A stretch of 64,000 bases of DNA. It comes from Hyphomicrobiales bacterium. Lineage in GTDB: Bacteria; Pseudomonadota; Alphaproteobacteria; Rhizobiales; Xanthobacteraceae. The stretch covers positions 124,001-188,000 of the forward strand of contig JAFKKH010000017.1 in the NCBI GenBank assembly GCA_017305665.1, given 5' to 3'. Of the stretch, positions 47,046 to 56,183 are shown in pieces. Both the position numbers and the translations under genes were made by a program. The stretch's first letter is position 1. Every line of letters begins with the position of its first letter. Under the pieces are notes generated by a model. That model made no database searches. It was not told where the DNA came from and saw only the letters and a list, made by a program, of their open reading frames with translations.

Positions 47046-47642
47046 ATGATGAAGCTTTACTGGTCGCCACGCTCGCGCTCGTTCACTGCACTCTGGCTGA
47101 TGGAGGAGACAGGGCAGCCCTATGAGCGCGTGCTGATCGACATCACGACCGGCGCGCAGAAGTCGCCGGATTATCTGAAGATCAATCCGATGGGCAAGGT
47201 GCCGGCACTTGCGGATGGCGCTGCGATCCTCGCAGAATCCGCAGCGATCTGCGCTTACGTCGCCGAGCGCTACCCGGAGGCGAAGCTGGCTCCGCCGGCC
47301 GGCGATGTGAGGCGCGCGAAATATCTGCAGTGGCTGTTCTTCGCGCCGAGTTGCATCGAGCCGGCGATCCTGCAGGCACATACCAAGCTCGAAATCCCCG
47401 CGATGAGCGCCGCCTGGGGCAGCACAACGCAGACCTTCGATGTGCTGGATCAGGCGCTTGCAAAGGGCCCGTGGCTGCTCGGCGATACGTTCTCCGCGGC
47501 CGACATCGCGATCGGCGCAGGCATGAACTTCGCCATTCGTCTCTTCAAGATGGTCCCGACGCGGCCGAACTTCGACCGCTATCTCGACGCCTGCGCGGCA
47601 CGGCCGGCATTCCAGACCGCCGCGAAACTCGCGATGGGATGA
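47046..47642 (+). CDS. glutathione S-transferase family protein
   Basis: The 198-aa protein has a thioredoxin-like N-terminal GST domain (residues 1-78: KLYWSPRSRSFTALWLMEETGQPYERVLIDI, then NPMGKVPALADGAAILAESAAICAYVAERYP, with the cis-Pro VPAL and the ES glutathione motif) and a helical C-terminal domain with FSAADIAIGAGMNF. A Ser near residue 8 is the likely catalytic residue. It probably conjugates or reduces electrophiles, in keeping with the nearby oxidative-stress genes. It starts directly after the GNAT gene. Confidence 0.9.
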   Translation: MMKLYWSPRSRSFTALWLMEETGQPYERVLIDITTGAQKSPDYLKINPMGKVPALADGAAILAESAAICAYVAERYPEAKLAPPAGDVRRAKYLQWLFFAPSCIEPAILQAHTKLEIPAMSAAWGSTTQTFDVLDQALAKGPWLLGDTFSAADIAIGAGMNFAIRLFKMVPTRPNFDRYLDACAARPAFQTAAKLAMG

Positions 47643-47677
47643 CGGCGAAGAATTGACGGTCGCTATTTTCTTGTGGC

Positions 47678-48850
47678 TCAGCCCGGGACGACGCGCGGGT
47701 CGACGTCCTGCGCATAGTCGACGCCGTCGATGCCAAATCCGAACAGGCGCAGGAACTGGCTCCTGTATTCCGGAAGGTCCGCCAGTTCGCCGAGTGTTTC
47801 CGTGGACAGCAGCGGCCACCGTCGCGACACTTCCGTCTGAACCTCGGGCGAGAGCTCCCAGTCATCGACCCTGAGGCGCTGCGCCTCGTCGAGCGCGGCG
47901 TCCTTGCCGAGGCGCGTCCTGAACAGGCGATCAATTTGCTCGATGCAGCCTTCATGAAGCCCGAGCTGCTTCATGACCTTGAACAACACCGTCCCATAAA
48001 GCGGCACCACCGGAATGGCCGAGCTCGCCTGGGTGACCACGGCCTTCAACGCCACGACGCGCGCTGCGTCCGGTCCGAGCCGCTCGCGGATCGCTTCTGC
48101 CTTGCGATCGAGGTCGACCTTGGCGCGCCCGAGCGTGCCTTTCCAATAGATCGGCCAGGTGAGTTCGCTGCCGATATAGGTGTAGTTCAGCGTGCGGAAT
48201 CCCGGCGCCAGCACGCCGGCGTCGGCGAGCTGGTCGATCCAGCGCTTCCAGTCCTCGCCACCCATCACCGCGACCGTTGCAGCCGCTTCCTCCTCGCTCG
48301 CGGGCGAGATCGTGGTCTCGAAGACCTCGCCGGTTTCCGTATCGAGCGTCTTGATAGCGACGGGCGCGCCGAGCGGCTTGATCGCCGAGCGATAGACCTG
48401 ACCCGTGTCGGGATCCGTGCGGGTCGGCGCGGCCATGCTGTAGACCAAGAGGTCCAGTTGACCGAATTTTTCGCGCACGCTCTCGATGAACTTTGCTTTC
48501 ATCTCATCGGAGAACGCGTCGCCTTCCAGTGTGACGGGCGACCGTCTGATCTTCTTCGCTTCAATCTCGAAGGCGCGGTTGTTGTACCAGCCCGCCGTGC
48601 TTGTCCGCTTTTCCGTCGGCTCGCGCTCGAACGACACGCCGATGGTCTCGGCGCCGCCTGCGAAGGTCGCAACAATGCGGCTCGCGAGGCCATAGCCGGT
48701 CGAGCAACCGAGCACGGCGACGCGCTTGGGGCAGTCCGGAATTGGGCCATTGCGAAGAACGTAAGCGATCTGTTCGCGGACATTTGCGGCACAGCCGGCC
48801 GGATGCGCCGTCGTGCAGATGAAGCCTCGCACGCGCGGTTCGATAATCAT
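47678..48850 (-). CDS. fabV: trans-2-enoyl-ACP/CoA reductase FabV
   Basis: FabV catalyses the last step of each fatty-acid elongation round using NADH. The 390-aa product shows the family start MIIEPRVRGFICTTAHPAGC, the NADH loop VLGCSTGYGLASR near residue 47, VYSMAAPTR near residue 138, and the Tyr-x8-Lys catalytic pair in IYWKGTLGRAK near residue 240. FabV is larger than FabI (about 260 aa), not closely related, and naturally triclosan-insensitive. It lies third after fabA-fabB, where rhizobial relatives of this operon carry fabI. Start at 48850 preferred over 48856. Confidence 0.93.
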   Translation of the reverse strand: MIIEPRVRGFICTTAHPAGCAANVREQIAYVLRNGPIPDCPKRVAVLGCSTGYGLASRIVATFAGGAETIGVSFEREPTEKRTSTAGWYNNRAFEIEAKKIRRSPVTLEGDAFSDEMKAKFIESVREKFGQLDLLVYSMAAPTRTDPDTGQVYRSAIKPLGAPVAIKTLDTETGEVFETTISPASEEEAAATVAVMGGEDWKRWIDQLADAGVLAPGFRTLNYTYIGSELTWPIYWKGTLGRAKVDLDRKAEAIRERLGPDAARVVALKAVVTQASSAIPVVPLYGTVLFKVMKQLGLHEGCIEQIDRLFRTRLGKDAALDEAQRLRVDDWELSPEVQTEVSRRWPLLSTETLGELADLPEYRSQFLRLFGFGIDGVDYAQDVDPRVVPG

Positions 48851-48932
48851 ACCCACCCCATTCCGGATCGCTGCAATATTTTCATTCGCTCCCTGCCGAC
48901 CTCTTCAGCAGAGAGGACGAAGCCGAACACCC

Positions 48933-50156
48933 TCACGCATCAAGCCGCTTGAACACCAGCGTGGCATTGGTGCCGCCGAAACCGAATGAATTCGACAGCA
49001 CGGTGCCGATCTTGGCGTTGTCGATGCGCTTGCGCACGATCGGCATGTCGGCGAACACCGGATCGAGCTCCTGGATGTTGGCGCTTTCGCAAACGAAGCC
49101 GTTGTTCATCATCAGCAGCGAATAGATCGCTTCCTGCACACCGGTCGCGCCGAGCGAATGGCCGGTCAGCGACTTGGTGGCGGAAATCGGCGGGCACTTG
49201 TCGCCGGTGCCGAACACGTTGCGGATCGCCTGGATTTCCGGCGGATCGCCGGCCGGCGTCGAGGTGGCGTGCGGATTGATGTAGTCGATTTTTGTTTTCA
49301 CCGTCGACAGCGCCATTTTCATGCAGCGCTCGGCGCCTTCGCCCGACGGCGCGACCATGTCGTAGCCATCCGAGGTGGCGCCATAACCGACGACTTCACC
49401 ATAGATGCGCGCGCCGCGCGCCTTGGCGTGTTCGAGTTCTTCCAGCACCACGACGCCGGCGCCACCGGCGATCACAAAGCCGTCGCGGTTGACGTCATAG
49501 GCGCGCGAGGCGGTGGCCGGCGTGTCGTTGTATTTCGATGACATCGCGCCCATGGCGTCGAACAGCACCGAAAGCGACCAGTCGAGCTCCTCGCAGCCGC
49601 CGGCGAAGACGATATCCTGCTTGCCGATCTGGATCGTCTCATAGGCATTGCCGATGCAATGGTTCGAGGTCGCGCATGCCGACGAGATCGAGTAGTTGAC
49701 GCCCTTGATCTTGAACCAGGTGGCAAGCGTCGCGGACGCGGTCGATGACATCGCCTTGGGTACTGCGAACGGGCCGACGCGTTTCGGACCCTTGTTGCGT
49801 GTGGTGTCGGCCGCCTCGACGATGGTGCGCGCGGACGGGCCGCCCGAACCCATGATGATTCCGGTGCGCTCGTTGGAAACGTCGTGCGGCTCAAGACCGG
49901 AGTCCTGAATCGCCTGTTCCATGGCGACGTGGTTCCACGCTGCGCCTTCCGCAAGGAAGCGCATCGCACGGCGATCGATCACATCGGCCGGATTGAGAGT
50001 CGGCGCACCCTGCACCTGCGACCGGAAGCCGAGTTCCGCGTACTTTTCCGCACGCGTGATGCCCGACTTCGCCTCGTAGAGACTGGATAGCACTTCCTGA
50101 GTGTTGTTTCCGATGGATGAGACGATGCCCATCCCCGTAACGACAACCCGCCTCAT
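48933..50156 (-). CDS. fabB: beta-ketoacyl-ACP synthase I
   Basis: FabB condenses malonyl-ACP with acyl-ACP and is needed for unsaturated fatty acids. The 407-aa protein carries the Cys-His-His triad: Cys in [18 protein letters not shown] near residue 163, His in [13 protein letters not shown] near residue 297, and His in [17 protein letters not shown] near residue 332. It follows fabA by 86 nt on the same strand, the classical anaerobic unsaturated fatty-acid pair, and precedes fabV. Confidence 0.96.
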   Translation of the reverse strand: MRRVVVTGMGIVSSIGNNTQEVLSSLYEAKSGITRAEKYAELGFRSQVQGAPTLNPADVIDRRAMRFLAEGAAWNHVAMEQAIQDSGLEPHDVSNERTGIIMGSGGPSARTIVEAADTTRNKGPKRVGPFAVPKAMSSTASATLATWFKIKGVNYSISSACATSNHCIGNAYETIQIGKQDIVFAGGCEELDWSLSVLFDAMGAMSSKYNDTPATASRAYDVNRDGFVIAGGAGVVVLEELEHAKARGARIYGEVVGYGATSDGYDMVAPSGEGAERCMKMALSTVKTKIDYINPHATSTPAGDPPEIQAIRNVFGTGDKCPPISATKSLTGHSLGATGVQEAIYSLLMMNNGFVCESANIQELDPVFADMPIVRKRIDNAKIGTVLSNSFGFGGTNATLVFKRLDA

Positions 50157-50242
50157 GATCGCCTCGCCCTGTAGTTACGTTCTCTTTTGAAGTTCGTTGT
50201 CGAAACCGAAATCCGCCTCGACCGGCCTGGAGCCCCGGAGCT

Positions 50243-50773
50243 TCATGCTCCTGCCGGCATCGCAGCGTCCTGTTTGAACAGGCCGACCTTCAGATCCTTC
50301 GCGCGATAAATAATATCGCCATCGGTGGAAAGCCACCCGTCCGCAATCCCCAGCACAAGCTTTGAGCGCATCACGCGCTTGATGTCGATGTTGTACACAA
50401 CCTTGCGGACATTCGGCAAAACCTGACCGGAGAACTTCAGGTCGCCGATACCGAGCGCGCGACCGCGGCCCGCACCGCCGCTCCAACCCAGGAAAAATCC
50501 AACCATCTGCCAGAGTGCGTCGAGGCCGAGGCATCCCGGCATCACCGGATCGCCCTTGAAATGGCAATTGAAGAACCAGAGATCGGATTTGACGTCGAGT
50601 TCGGCACGGACCAGCCCTTTGCCGAACTCTCCGCCAGTTTCAGTGATTTCGGTGATGCGATCGAACATCAGCATCGGCGGCAACGGCAACTGGGCATTTC
50701 CTGGCCCGAACAGCTCGCCTCGGCCGCAGGTCAGCAAATCCTCGTAGTCATAGCTGCTGCGCCGGTCCTGCAT
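50243..50773 (-). CDS. fabA: beta-hydroxydecanoyl-ACP dehydratase/isomerase
   Basis: FabA dehydrates 3-hydroxydecanoyl-ACP and isomerises the double bond to start unsaturated fatty-acid synthesis. The 176-aa hot-dog protein starts [21 protein letters not shown] and contains the active His in [25 protein letters not shown] near residue 72 and Asp in the same block. The ATG at 50773 fits FabA length (about 172 aa); the longer frame from 50947 runs towards the irr promoter. The first gene of fabA-fabB-fabV, divergent from irr. Confidence 0.95.
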   Translation of the reverse strand: MQDRRSSYDYEDLLTCGRGELFGPGNAQLPLPPMLMFDRITEITETGGEFGKGLVRAELDVKSDLWFFNCHFKGDPVMPGCLGLDALWQMVGFFLGWSGGAGRGRALGIGDLKFSGQVLPNVRKVVYNIDIKRVMRSKLVLGIADGWLSTDGDIIYRAKDLKVGLFKQDAAMPAGA

Positions 50774-50966
50774 ACTGCGTGGCCTTTTCTCTTCGAGGAA
50801 TGACGGTTCGCGGGCACGAAACGCCTGCTTTTGCTTGAAAAATGGGCCCGGACTTCCGACGGGCGCCGCGGGGCTCTCTAACACAGGGTTGGTGAGGGGC
50901 AAAGCGAGGTGCGGTTCGTTTGGGGGCAAATAGGCCAGATTCGACAACGTTCTAGTTGCGAGAAAC

Positions 50967-50995
50967 TTGCATCTGCAGGCCTTCTTTCCTATAGT
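50967..50995 (+). promoter_or_regulatory. irr promoter
   Basis: TTGCAT (50967-50972) and TATAGT (50990-50995) are spaced by 17 bp. Transcription should begin near 51002, leaving a 50-nt leader before the ATG at 51052. GTTCT-N8-AGAAC-like halves occur just upstream (50949-50966), but they do not match the Irr ICE box well. Confidence 0.55.
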
Positions 50996-51051
50996 AGGGG
51001 GTGAGCAAAACTATCGATAGCGACAAGCTTTCTCAGGTGCATGGCGTGAGT

Positions 51052-51543
51052 ATGAACGAAAATATCGTGGTTGTGACCGACGAAGATCTTGATGTTGCGG
51101 CGATCGGTCACGGACGCCAGCCGGCGCTGACGGGCTGCCCATGGCACGACGTCAACGAGATGCTGCAGTCGGTCGGTCTGCGGCCGACCCGGCAACGCAT
51201 GGCCCTGGGCTGGCTCCTGTTCGGCAAGGGCGCGCGCCATCTCACCGCGGAAATGCTCTATGAGGAAGCGACCCTCGCCAAGGTTCCGGTGTCGCTCGCC
51301 ACCGTCTACAACACGCTGAACCAGCTCACCGACGCCGGCCTGCTCCGGCAGGTCAGCGTGGATGGCACCAAGACCTATTTCGATACCAACGTCACCGCCC
51401 ATCACCACTTCTATCTCGAGAACAATCACGAGTTGGTCGATATCCCCGACCCGCACCTCATGCTGCAGAAGATGCCGGACGTGCCGGAAGGCTACGAAAT
51501 CAGCCGCATCGACATGGTGGTCCGGCTGCGCAAGAAGCGCTGA
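51052..51543 (+). CDS. irr: iron response regulator Irr
   Basis: Irr is a Fur-family regulator that senses heme availability and controls heme and iron genes. From the ATG at 51052 the protein is 163 aa, the same as Bradyrhizobium Irr, and places the heme-regulatory motif GCPWHD with its Cys at position 29, as in that protein. The winged helix follows (LRPTRQRMALGWLLFGKGARHLTAEMLYEEA...VSLATVYNTLNQL), then the second heme site TAHHHFYLENNHEL. The frame extends to a GTG at 51001, but that lies at the predicted transcription start. Presence of the motif predicts heme-triggered degradation. Confidence 0.95.
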   Translation: MNENIVVVTDEDLDVAAIGHGRQPALTGCPWHDVNEMLQSVGLRPTRQRMALGWLLFGKGARHLTAEMLYEEATLAKVPVSLATVYNTLNQLTDAGLLRQVSVDGTKTYFDTNVTAHHHFYLENNHELVDIPDPHLMLQKMPDVPEGYEISRIDMVVRLRKKR

Positions 51544-51571
51544 CAATTTTGCTCTGTGATCGATATCCATC

Positions 51572-51603
51572 ATGCCCGGCCTCGCGCCGGGCATTTGTTT
51601 TTG
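51572..51603 (+). terminator. irr terminator, built from a GCCGGGCAT repeat
   Basis: ATGCCCGGC (51572-51580) pairs perfectly with GCCGGGCAT (51586-51594) over CTCGC, then TTGTTTTTG. The stem has the same core as the CGTCATGCCCGG repeats elsewhere in this window, so a repeat copy probably doubles as the terminator. Confidence 0.8.
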
Positions 51604-51627
51604 ACAGTGGATCCGGCGGGACGACGC

Positions 51628-52158
51628 TCAGTCGATCTTCTCGTCGGCGTAGACGCCCCACAGCCGCTGCTGCTGGATCCAGCCGTCGAAGCCGTTACCC
51701 GCGATGTGGCACCAGCTTGCCGCGCAATGCTTCACCTGCGCCACCACACCAGCCTGCAGGCGCGCCGTCACCGCGCTTTTGGTATCGGCGCTGTCATAAA
51801 GCGGCGTGAATTCGTCCTTGGCCTTCATCGTGATGACGGCGGTGCGACGGCCCGACAGCAGCGAGTGATAGACCCAGCCCTCGGCGCCTTCGGAATCGCG
51901 GATACGACGCCAATTCTCGAACTCAGCGGTGATTTCGACCGGCAATCCGGCCTTCGTGTAGACCCAGGCCACGTCGTTGTCCTTGGTCGGGCCGGCGCGA
52001 ACATTCACGTGATCGGATTTCAGGCTCACATAGCGTGGGATCGGCAGCCCGCTCGTGGTGAGCGCGGAATCCTTGGCATTGGCAGCACTTTCCACTCCGA
52101 AACCACTCAGCATCGCACCTGCGAACATCATGGAAGCGAAAAGCTGTCTGAACGCCAT
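51628..52158 (-). CDS. exported bacterial SH3 domain protein
   Basis: The 176-aa product starts with a signal-like segment (MAFRQLFASMMFAGAMLSGFGVESAANA, likely cut near residue 28). Two SH3b-like units follow, with VSLKSDHVNVRAGPTKDNDVAWVYTKAG (residues 43-70, the VNVRAGPS-type signature) and ENWRRIRDSEGAEGWVYHSLLSGRR, then a second similar half ending CHIAGNGFDGWIQQQRLWGV. SH3b domains bind peptidoglycan or other ligands in the periplasm. Start at 52158 is preferred over the longer frame to 52242. Confidence 0.85.
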   Translation of the reverse strand: MAFRQLFASMMFAGAMLSGFGVESAANAKDSALTTSGLPIPRYVSLKSDHVNVRAGPTKDNDVAWVYTKAGLPVEITAEFENWRRIRDSEGAEGWVYHSLLSGRRTAVITMKAKDEFTPLYDSADTKSAVTARLQAGVVAQVKHCAASWCHIAGNGFDGWIQQQRLWGVYADEKID

Positions 52159-52451
52159 TAACCCGTCCCCTGCGGAGATCCCCACTACGCCGCCGATCCG
52201 GCTGGCTGTCTTCCAGATCCGGGGTTCTTGTCTTGGCCCCACCTTCTGCTAGAGAGGACCAAACACCGGATGACCGGGAAAGCCCGGGAAACTCCACGAA
52301 AAATGTGAGGAACCCGGGGGAACCCAAGGAGACAGACGCTGAGATCTGCAGGCAGCGGCAGTTTCGAACAAGCGGGTTAACGCGGACTGAACGGTCGGCG
52401 CCGCCAAAGCTGAATTCGCCGGACTTCTGAACAGCGTCCAGAGAGCAAGAC

Positions 52452-53453
52452 ATGTCGGTCAAGAAGAAGCCCCTGGTTGTCGTCACGCGCAAGCTGCCGG
52501 ACTCGATCGAGACCCGCATGCGCGAACTGTTCGATGCGCGGCTCAATCTCGATGATCAACCGATGACGCCGGACCAGCTCGCGGAAGCTGTGCGAACCGC
52601 TGACGTCCTGGTTCCGACCGTGACCGACGAGATCACCGAGGAGGTGCTGAAGCAGCCGGACTGCAAGCTGCGGCTGATCGCGAATTTCGGCAACGGCGTC
52701 GACAACATCGACGTGGTGGCGGCGCATGCGCGCGGCATCACCGTCACCAACACGCCGAAGGTTCTGACCGAAGACACCGCCGACATGACCATGGCGCTGA
52801 TCCTGGCGGTGCCACGCCGGCTGATCGAAGGCGCGGCGCTCCTGACCACGGGCGGCGACTGGCCGGGCTGGTCGCCGACCTGGATGTTGGGCCACCGCAT
52901 CGGCGGCAAGCGGCTCGGCATCATCGGCATGGGCCGCATCGGACAGGCGGTGGCACGGCGCGCCCGCGCCTTCGGTCTGCAGATCCACTATCACAACCGC
53001 AAGCCGGTCGCGCCCCAGATCGCCGACGAGCTCGGCGCGACCTACTGGGACTCGCTGGACCAGATGCTGGCGCGGATGGACATCATCTCCGTGAACTGTC
53101 CGCACACCCCCGCGACATTCCATCTTCTGTCGGCGCGGCGGCTCAAGCTGATCCGCAAGGAAGCCTATATCGTCAACACCGCGCGCGGCGAGGTGATCGA
53201 CGAAGAGACGCTGACGAAGCTGATCGAGACCGGCGAGATCGCCGGCGCAGGCCTCGACGTGTTCGAGCACGAACCCGCGGTCAGCCCGAAGCTGATGCGG
53301 CTGGCCCGCGCTGGAAAGGTCACCCTGCTCCCGCACATGGGCTCTGCGACCATCGAAGGCCGCGTCGAGATGGGCGAGAAGGTGATCATCAACATCCGCA
53401 CCTTCCTCGACAACCACAAGCCGCCGGATCGCATCCTGCCGAGCATGTTGTGA
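52452..53453 (+). CDS. D-2-hydroxyacid dehydrogenase (glyoxylate/hydroxypyruvate reductase type)
   Basis: The 333-aa product is an NAD(P)-dependent reductase. The Rossmann motif GKRLGIIGMGRIGQAVARRARAFG is near residue 152, the catalytic Arg in IVNTARGEVIDEETL near residue 240, Glu in GLDVFEHEPAVS near residue 270, and His in LLPHMGSATIEGR near residue 297. It resembles glyoxylate/hydroxypyruvate reductases (GyaR/GhrB group) of photorespiratory-type C2 metabolism. The start codon at 52452 follows AAGACATG-like sequence. It is convergent with the MoeB/ThiF gene, three bases apart. Confidence 0.92.
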   Translation: MSVKKKPLVVVTRKLPDSIETRMRELFDARLNLDDQPMTPDQLAEAVRTADVLVPTVTDEITEEVLKQPDCKLRLIANFGNGVDNIDVVAAHARGITVTNTPKVLTEDTADMTMALILAVPRRLIEGAALLTTGGDWPGWSPTWMLGHRIGGKRLGIIGMGRIGQAVARRARAFGLQIHYHNRKPVAPQIADELGATYWDSLDQMLARMDIISVNCPHTPATFHLLSARRLKLIRKEAYIVNTARGEVIDEETLTKLIETGEIAGAGLDVFEHEPAVSPKLMRLARAGKVTLLPHMGSATIEGRVEMGEKVIINIRTFLDNHKPPDRILPSML

Positions 53454-53456
53454 GCG

Positions 53457-54254
53457 TCAGTACGCGCTCAAGTCCGTGATCGTCGGATTGTCGCCATTGA
53501 GCGGGTTTGACGGATCGCGTCTGTAGCGCAGCGTCTCGAACCGCATCGCGCGGGCATCGACCATCAAGAGACGACCGACCAGTCCTTCGCCGAAACCGAC
53601 GATCTCGCGGATGACTTCCAGCGCCGTCATCGAACCGAGCACGCCCGCGAGCGCGCCGAGAATGCCCGCCTCCTGACAGGTCGGCACGGTGCCGTCCGGC
53701 GGCGCCTCCGGAAACAGGCAGCGATAGGTCGGGTTGAATTCGCCGTCGGCATTCTTTTCATGCGCGCGGATTGTGGTCAGCGACCCGTCGAACACGCCGA
53801 GCGCGCCGGTCACCAGCGGCTTCTTCGCGAGGAAGCACGCGTCCGACACCAGATAGCGCGTGGCGAAATTATCGGAACCGTCGGCAACGATGTCATATTC
53901 GCTAAGCAGCGACATCGCATTGGCGGCATTGATCCGCATCGCATGGGTTCGCATCGTCACATGCGGATTGAGCGCGCGGATTTTGTCCGCGGCGCTCTCG
54001 ACCTTGGGCCGATCGATGTCCGGGGTCGCATGAATGATCTGGCGCTGCAGGTTGGAGAGCGACACGGTGTCGTCATCGACGACGCCGAGTGTGCCGACGC
54101 CGGCGGCGGCGAGATACATCAGCGCCGGAGCGCCGAGACCGCCGGCCCCGATCACCAGCGCGCGGGAATTGCGCAGCGCGGTCTGGCCCGGACCGCCGAC
54201 CTCGCGCATTACGATATGACGCGCATACCGTTCCAGTTCGTCGGCGCTGAGCAT
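53457..54254 (-). CDS. HesA/MoeB/ThiF family adenylyltransferase
   Basis: The 265-aa protein activates a ubiquitin-like sulfur carrier (MoaD or ThiS type) by adenylation. Starting at 54254, it has ELERYARHIVMREVGGPGQTALRNSRALVIGAGGLGAPALMYLAAAG (nucleotide loop GAGGLG, near residue 35), the ATP-contact NLQRQIIHA near residue 68, and the conserved Cys in GTVPTCQEAGILG near residue 185. There is no C-terminal rhodanese domain, so it is the MoeB-like short form. The carrier gene is not in the window. Divergent from the pseudo-protease gene. Confidence 0.92.
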   Translation of the reverse strand: MLSADELERYARHIVMREVGGPGQTALRNSRALVIGAGGLGAPALMYLAAAGVGTLGVVDDDTVSLSNLQRQIIHATPDIDRPKVESAADKIRALNPHVTMRTHAMRINAANAMSLLSEYDIVADGSDNFATRYLVSDACFLAKKPLVTGALGVFDGSLTTIRAHEKNADGEFNPTYRCLFPEAPPDGTVPTCQEAGILGALAGVLGSMTALEVIREIVGFGEGLVGRLLMVDARAMRFETLRYRRDPSNPLNGDNPTITDLSAY

Positions 54255-54369
54255 GTTGCCGTTCTCGTTCTGTCGATCCAGAGCCGCAACGACCTGAACC
54301 CGATGGCCGCTGTTACCGACCAAGCAGATGTGTTTCAATAGGGCCGTTTCAATGGAGGCGAAACCTGTC

Positions 54370-55716
54370 ATGCGGGCGACGATCGCCGCGGCACTGATGC
54401 TCGTCGCCGCGACCCTTGCGGCGCAGGCGCAACCCGCCGGGACAGTCGGCCGCGCCAGACCGAAGCAGGCCGCAGTGGCCCATCCGGCGGCCCAGACGCC
54501 CGCCGATACGGTGAAAGCCATGGCCCAGGGCGACCGCCAGGCCATCCAGTCCGACCTCGCTTGGACCGGCCACTACAATGGTCTGATCAACGGCGAGGTC
54601 AGTGATCGCATGATCGCCGCCATCAAGGCCTTCCAAAAGGACCAGGGCGGCAAGCAGACCGGGGTGCTCAACCCGCAGGAGCGCAGCGTGCTGGCCGCGA
54701 CCGCGCGAAAATCGCAAGGCAGTGTCGGCTGGAAGACCGTAAGCAACGCGGGCACCGGCGTCCGGCTCGGCCTGCCGGCCAAACTCGTGCCGCAACAATC
54801 GACCGACGGCAACGGAACGAAATGGAGCTCGTCCACCGGCACAATCCAGATCCTGCTGACCCGCCGCAAGGACGCGAACCTCACCACCGCAAAGCTCGCC
54901 GAGCTCGAGCGCAAGGAGCCGGCCGGCCGCAAGATCGACTACAGCGCCGTGAAGCCCGACTTCTTCGTTCTGTCGGGCACACAGGGATTGAAGAAATTCT
55001 ACGTGCGCGGCCAGCTCCGCGGCAACGAGGCGCGCATGCTGACCATCCTCTACGATCAGGCCACGGAAGGTACTATGGAGCGCGTGGTGATCGCGATGTC
55101 GAGCGCGTTCAATCCGTTTCCAGCGGACGGTCCACCGCCGCGCAAGACCGTGGAGTACGGAACGGGCGTGATCGTCAACAGAGATGGCGCGATCGTCACC
55201 GACCGCGAACTCACCGATGGATGCCAGTCGATCATCGTGGCCCACCACGGCAACGCCGATAAAATTGCGACAGATGACGAACGAGGCCTCGCCTTGCTCC
55301 GCATCTATGGCGCACGCGGATTGAAGCCGTTGGCGCCCGATGGTGGCGCGGCCAAAGGCGACCTCGAGCTGATCGGCATTGCCGATCCGCAGAACCAGGG
55401 CGGAGGCAGCGCCGTGAGCCGCGTCAAGGCTACAGTGGCGCAGTCCGGTGATAGTGGCGAATTGATGCTATCGCCAGCGCCGGGGCTCGGCTTTTCGGGG
55501 GCGGCCGCGCTCGACGCGGGCGGAAAATTCGCTGGCCTCTCGTTGTTGAAACCGGCCGTGGTGGCGGGGCCGTCAAATTCCGCGCCGGCGGCGCAGGCTG
55601 TGCTCGCGCCCGCCGATGCGGTGCGGAGTTTTCTAGGAGCCAACAAGATAGCGGCGGAGAATGGATCGTCGGACGCCAAGGCGTCGGTCGTCCGCATCAT
55701 CTGCGTGCGGAAATAA
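54370..55716 (+). CDS. exported peptidoglycan-binding protein with degenerate trypsin-like domain
   Basis: The 448-aa product has a signal peptide (MRATIAAALMLVAATLAAQAQ, cut near residue 21), a PG_binding_1-like module (about 58-105, HYNGLINGEVSDRMIAAIKAFQKDQGG), a middle region, and a trypsin/HtrA-like domain. In that domain YGTGVIVNRDGAIVTDRELTDGCQSI replaces the usual catalytic His by Glu, whereas the Asp segment (DDERGLALLRI) and the Ser segment (GFSGAAALDAGGKFAGL) persist. It is thus probably a periplasmic pseudo-protease or scaffold. The ATG at 54370 follows GGAGG; starts at 54328 or 54352 are also in frame. Confidence 0.8.
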   Translation: MRATIAAALMLVAATLAAQAQPAGTVGRARPKQAAVAHPAAQTPADTVKAMAQGDRQAIQSDLAWTGHYNGLINGEVSDRMIAAIKAFQKDQGGKQTGVLNPQERSVLAATARKSQGSVGWKTVSNAGTGVRLGLPAKLVPQQSTDGNGTKWSSSTGTIQILLTRRKDANLTTAKLAELERKEPAGRKIDYSAVKPDFFVLSGTQGLKKFYVRGQLRGNEARMLTILYDQATEGTMERVVIAMSSAFNPFPADGPPPRKTVEYGTGVIVNRDGAIVTDRELTDGCQSIIVAHHGNADKIATDDERGLALLRIYGARGLKPLAPDGGAAKGDLELIGIADPQNQGGGSAVSRVKATVAQSGDSGELMLSPAPGLGFSGAAALDAGGKFAGLSLLKPAVVAGPSNSAPAAQAVLAPADAVRSFLGANKIAAENGSSDAKASVVRIICVRK

Positions 55717-55793
55717 ATCGGCCCCCCGTCGTCGCATTCGCGCCCGAAACACCAGCAACGATCCCGCGCGAAACCGCGACGAGAACGCCGTCC

Positions 55794-56180
55794 ATGCCCG
55801 CACAAACTCTCACGGCCATCGTGCCCTGCAACGATCTCGATGCATCGGAAGCATTTTACAGTGCGCTTGGTTTCAGGCGCCGCGACAAGGACAAGCCTCC
55901 GCCCGGACAGGACGATTCATACCGCATTCTTGAGAACGATGCCGGCGGTGCCTTGCATCTGACACAGGCCGTCGAAGGCTGGGTGGTAGCCGGGCGCAAT
56001 CCGTTCGGGCTTTATTTTTATACCGAGGACGTCGATGGCGTTGCGGCGAAGGTCAGGGACCTGATCATCGAAAAGGACGGGCCGGGTCACAAGCCGTGGG
56101 GCATGTATGAATTTGCGCTGTCCGATCCCGATGGAACGCTGGTCCGCATCGGCTGGCCGAGCCGATTACGCGAACGATAG
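55794..56180 (+). CDS. VOC family protein (glyoxalase/bleomycin-resistance fold)
   Basis: The 128-aa product is a single vicinal-oxygen-chelate module pair: TAIVPCNDLDASEAFYSALGFRRRDKD at the start and GLYFYTEDVDGVAAKVRDLIIEKDGPGHKPWGMYEFALSDPDGTLVRIGWP at the end. The terminal E-F-A-L-S-D-P-D-G block is the fold's usual metal/ligand edge. It may bind a drug-like or dicarbonyl ligand; none can be named. The ORF stops 3 nt from the convergent mutM end. Confidence 0.85.
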   Translation: MPAQTLTAIVPCNDLDASEAFYSALGFRRRDKDKPPPGQDDSYRILENDAGGALHLTQAVEGWVVAGRNPFGLYFYTEDVDGVAAKVRDLIIEKDGPGHKPWGMYEFALSDPDGTLVRIGWPSRLRER

Positions 56181-56183
56181 TTG

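Noticed and set aside
50949..50966. Irr ICE box upstream of irr
   Set aside because: The GTTCT...AGAAAC dyad has the halves in the wrong order relative to the TTTAGAA/TTCTAAA type consensus I know.
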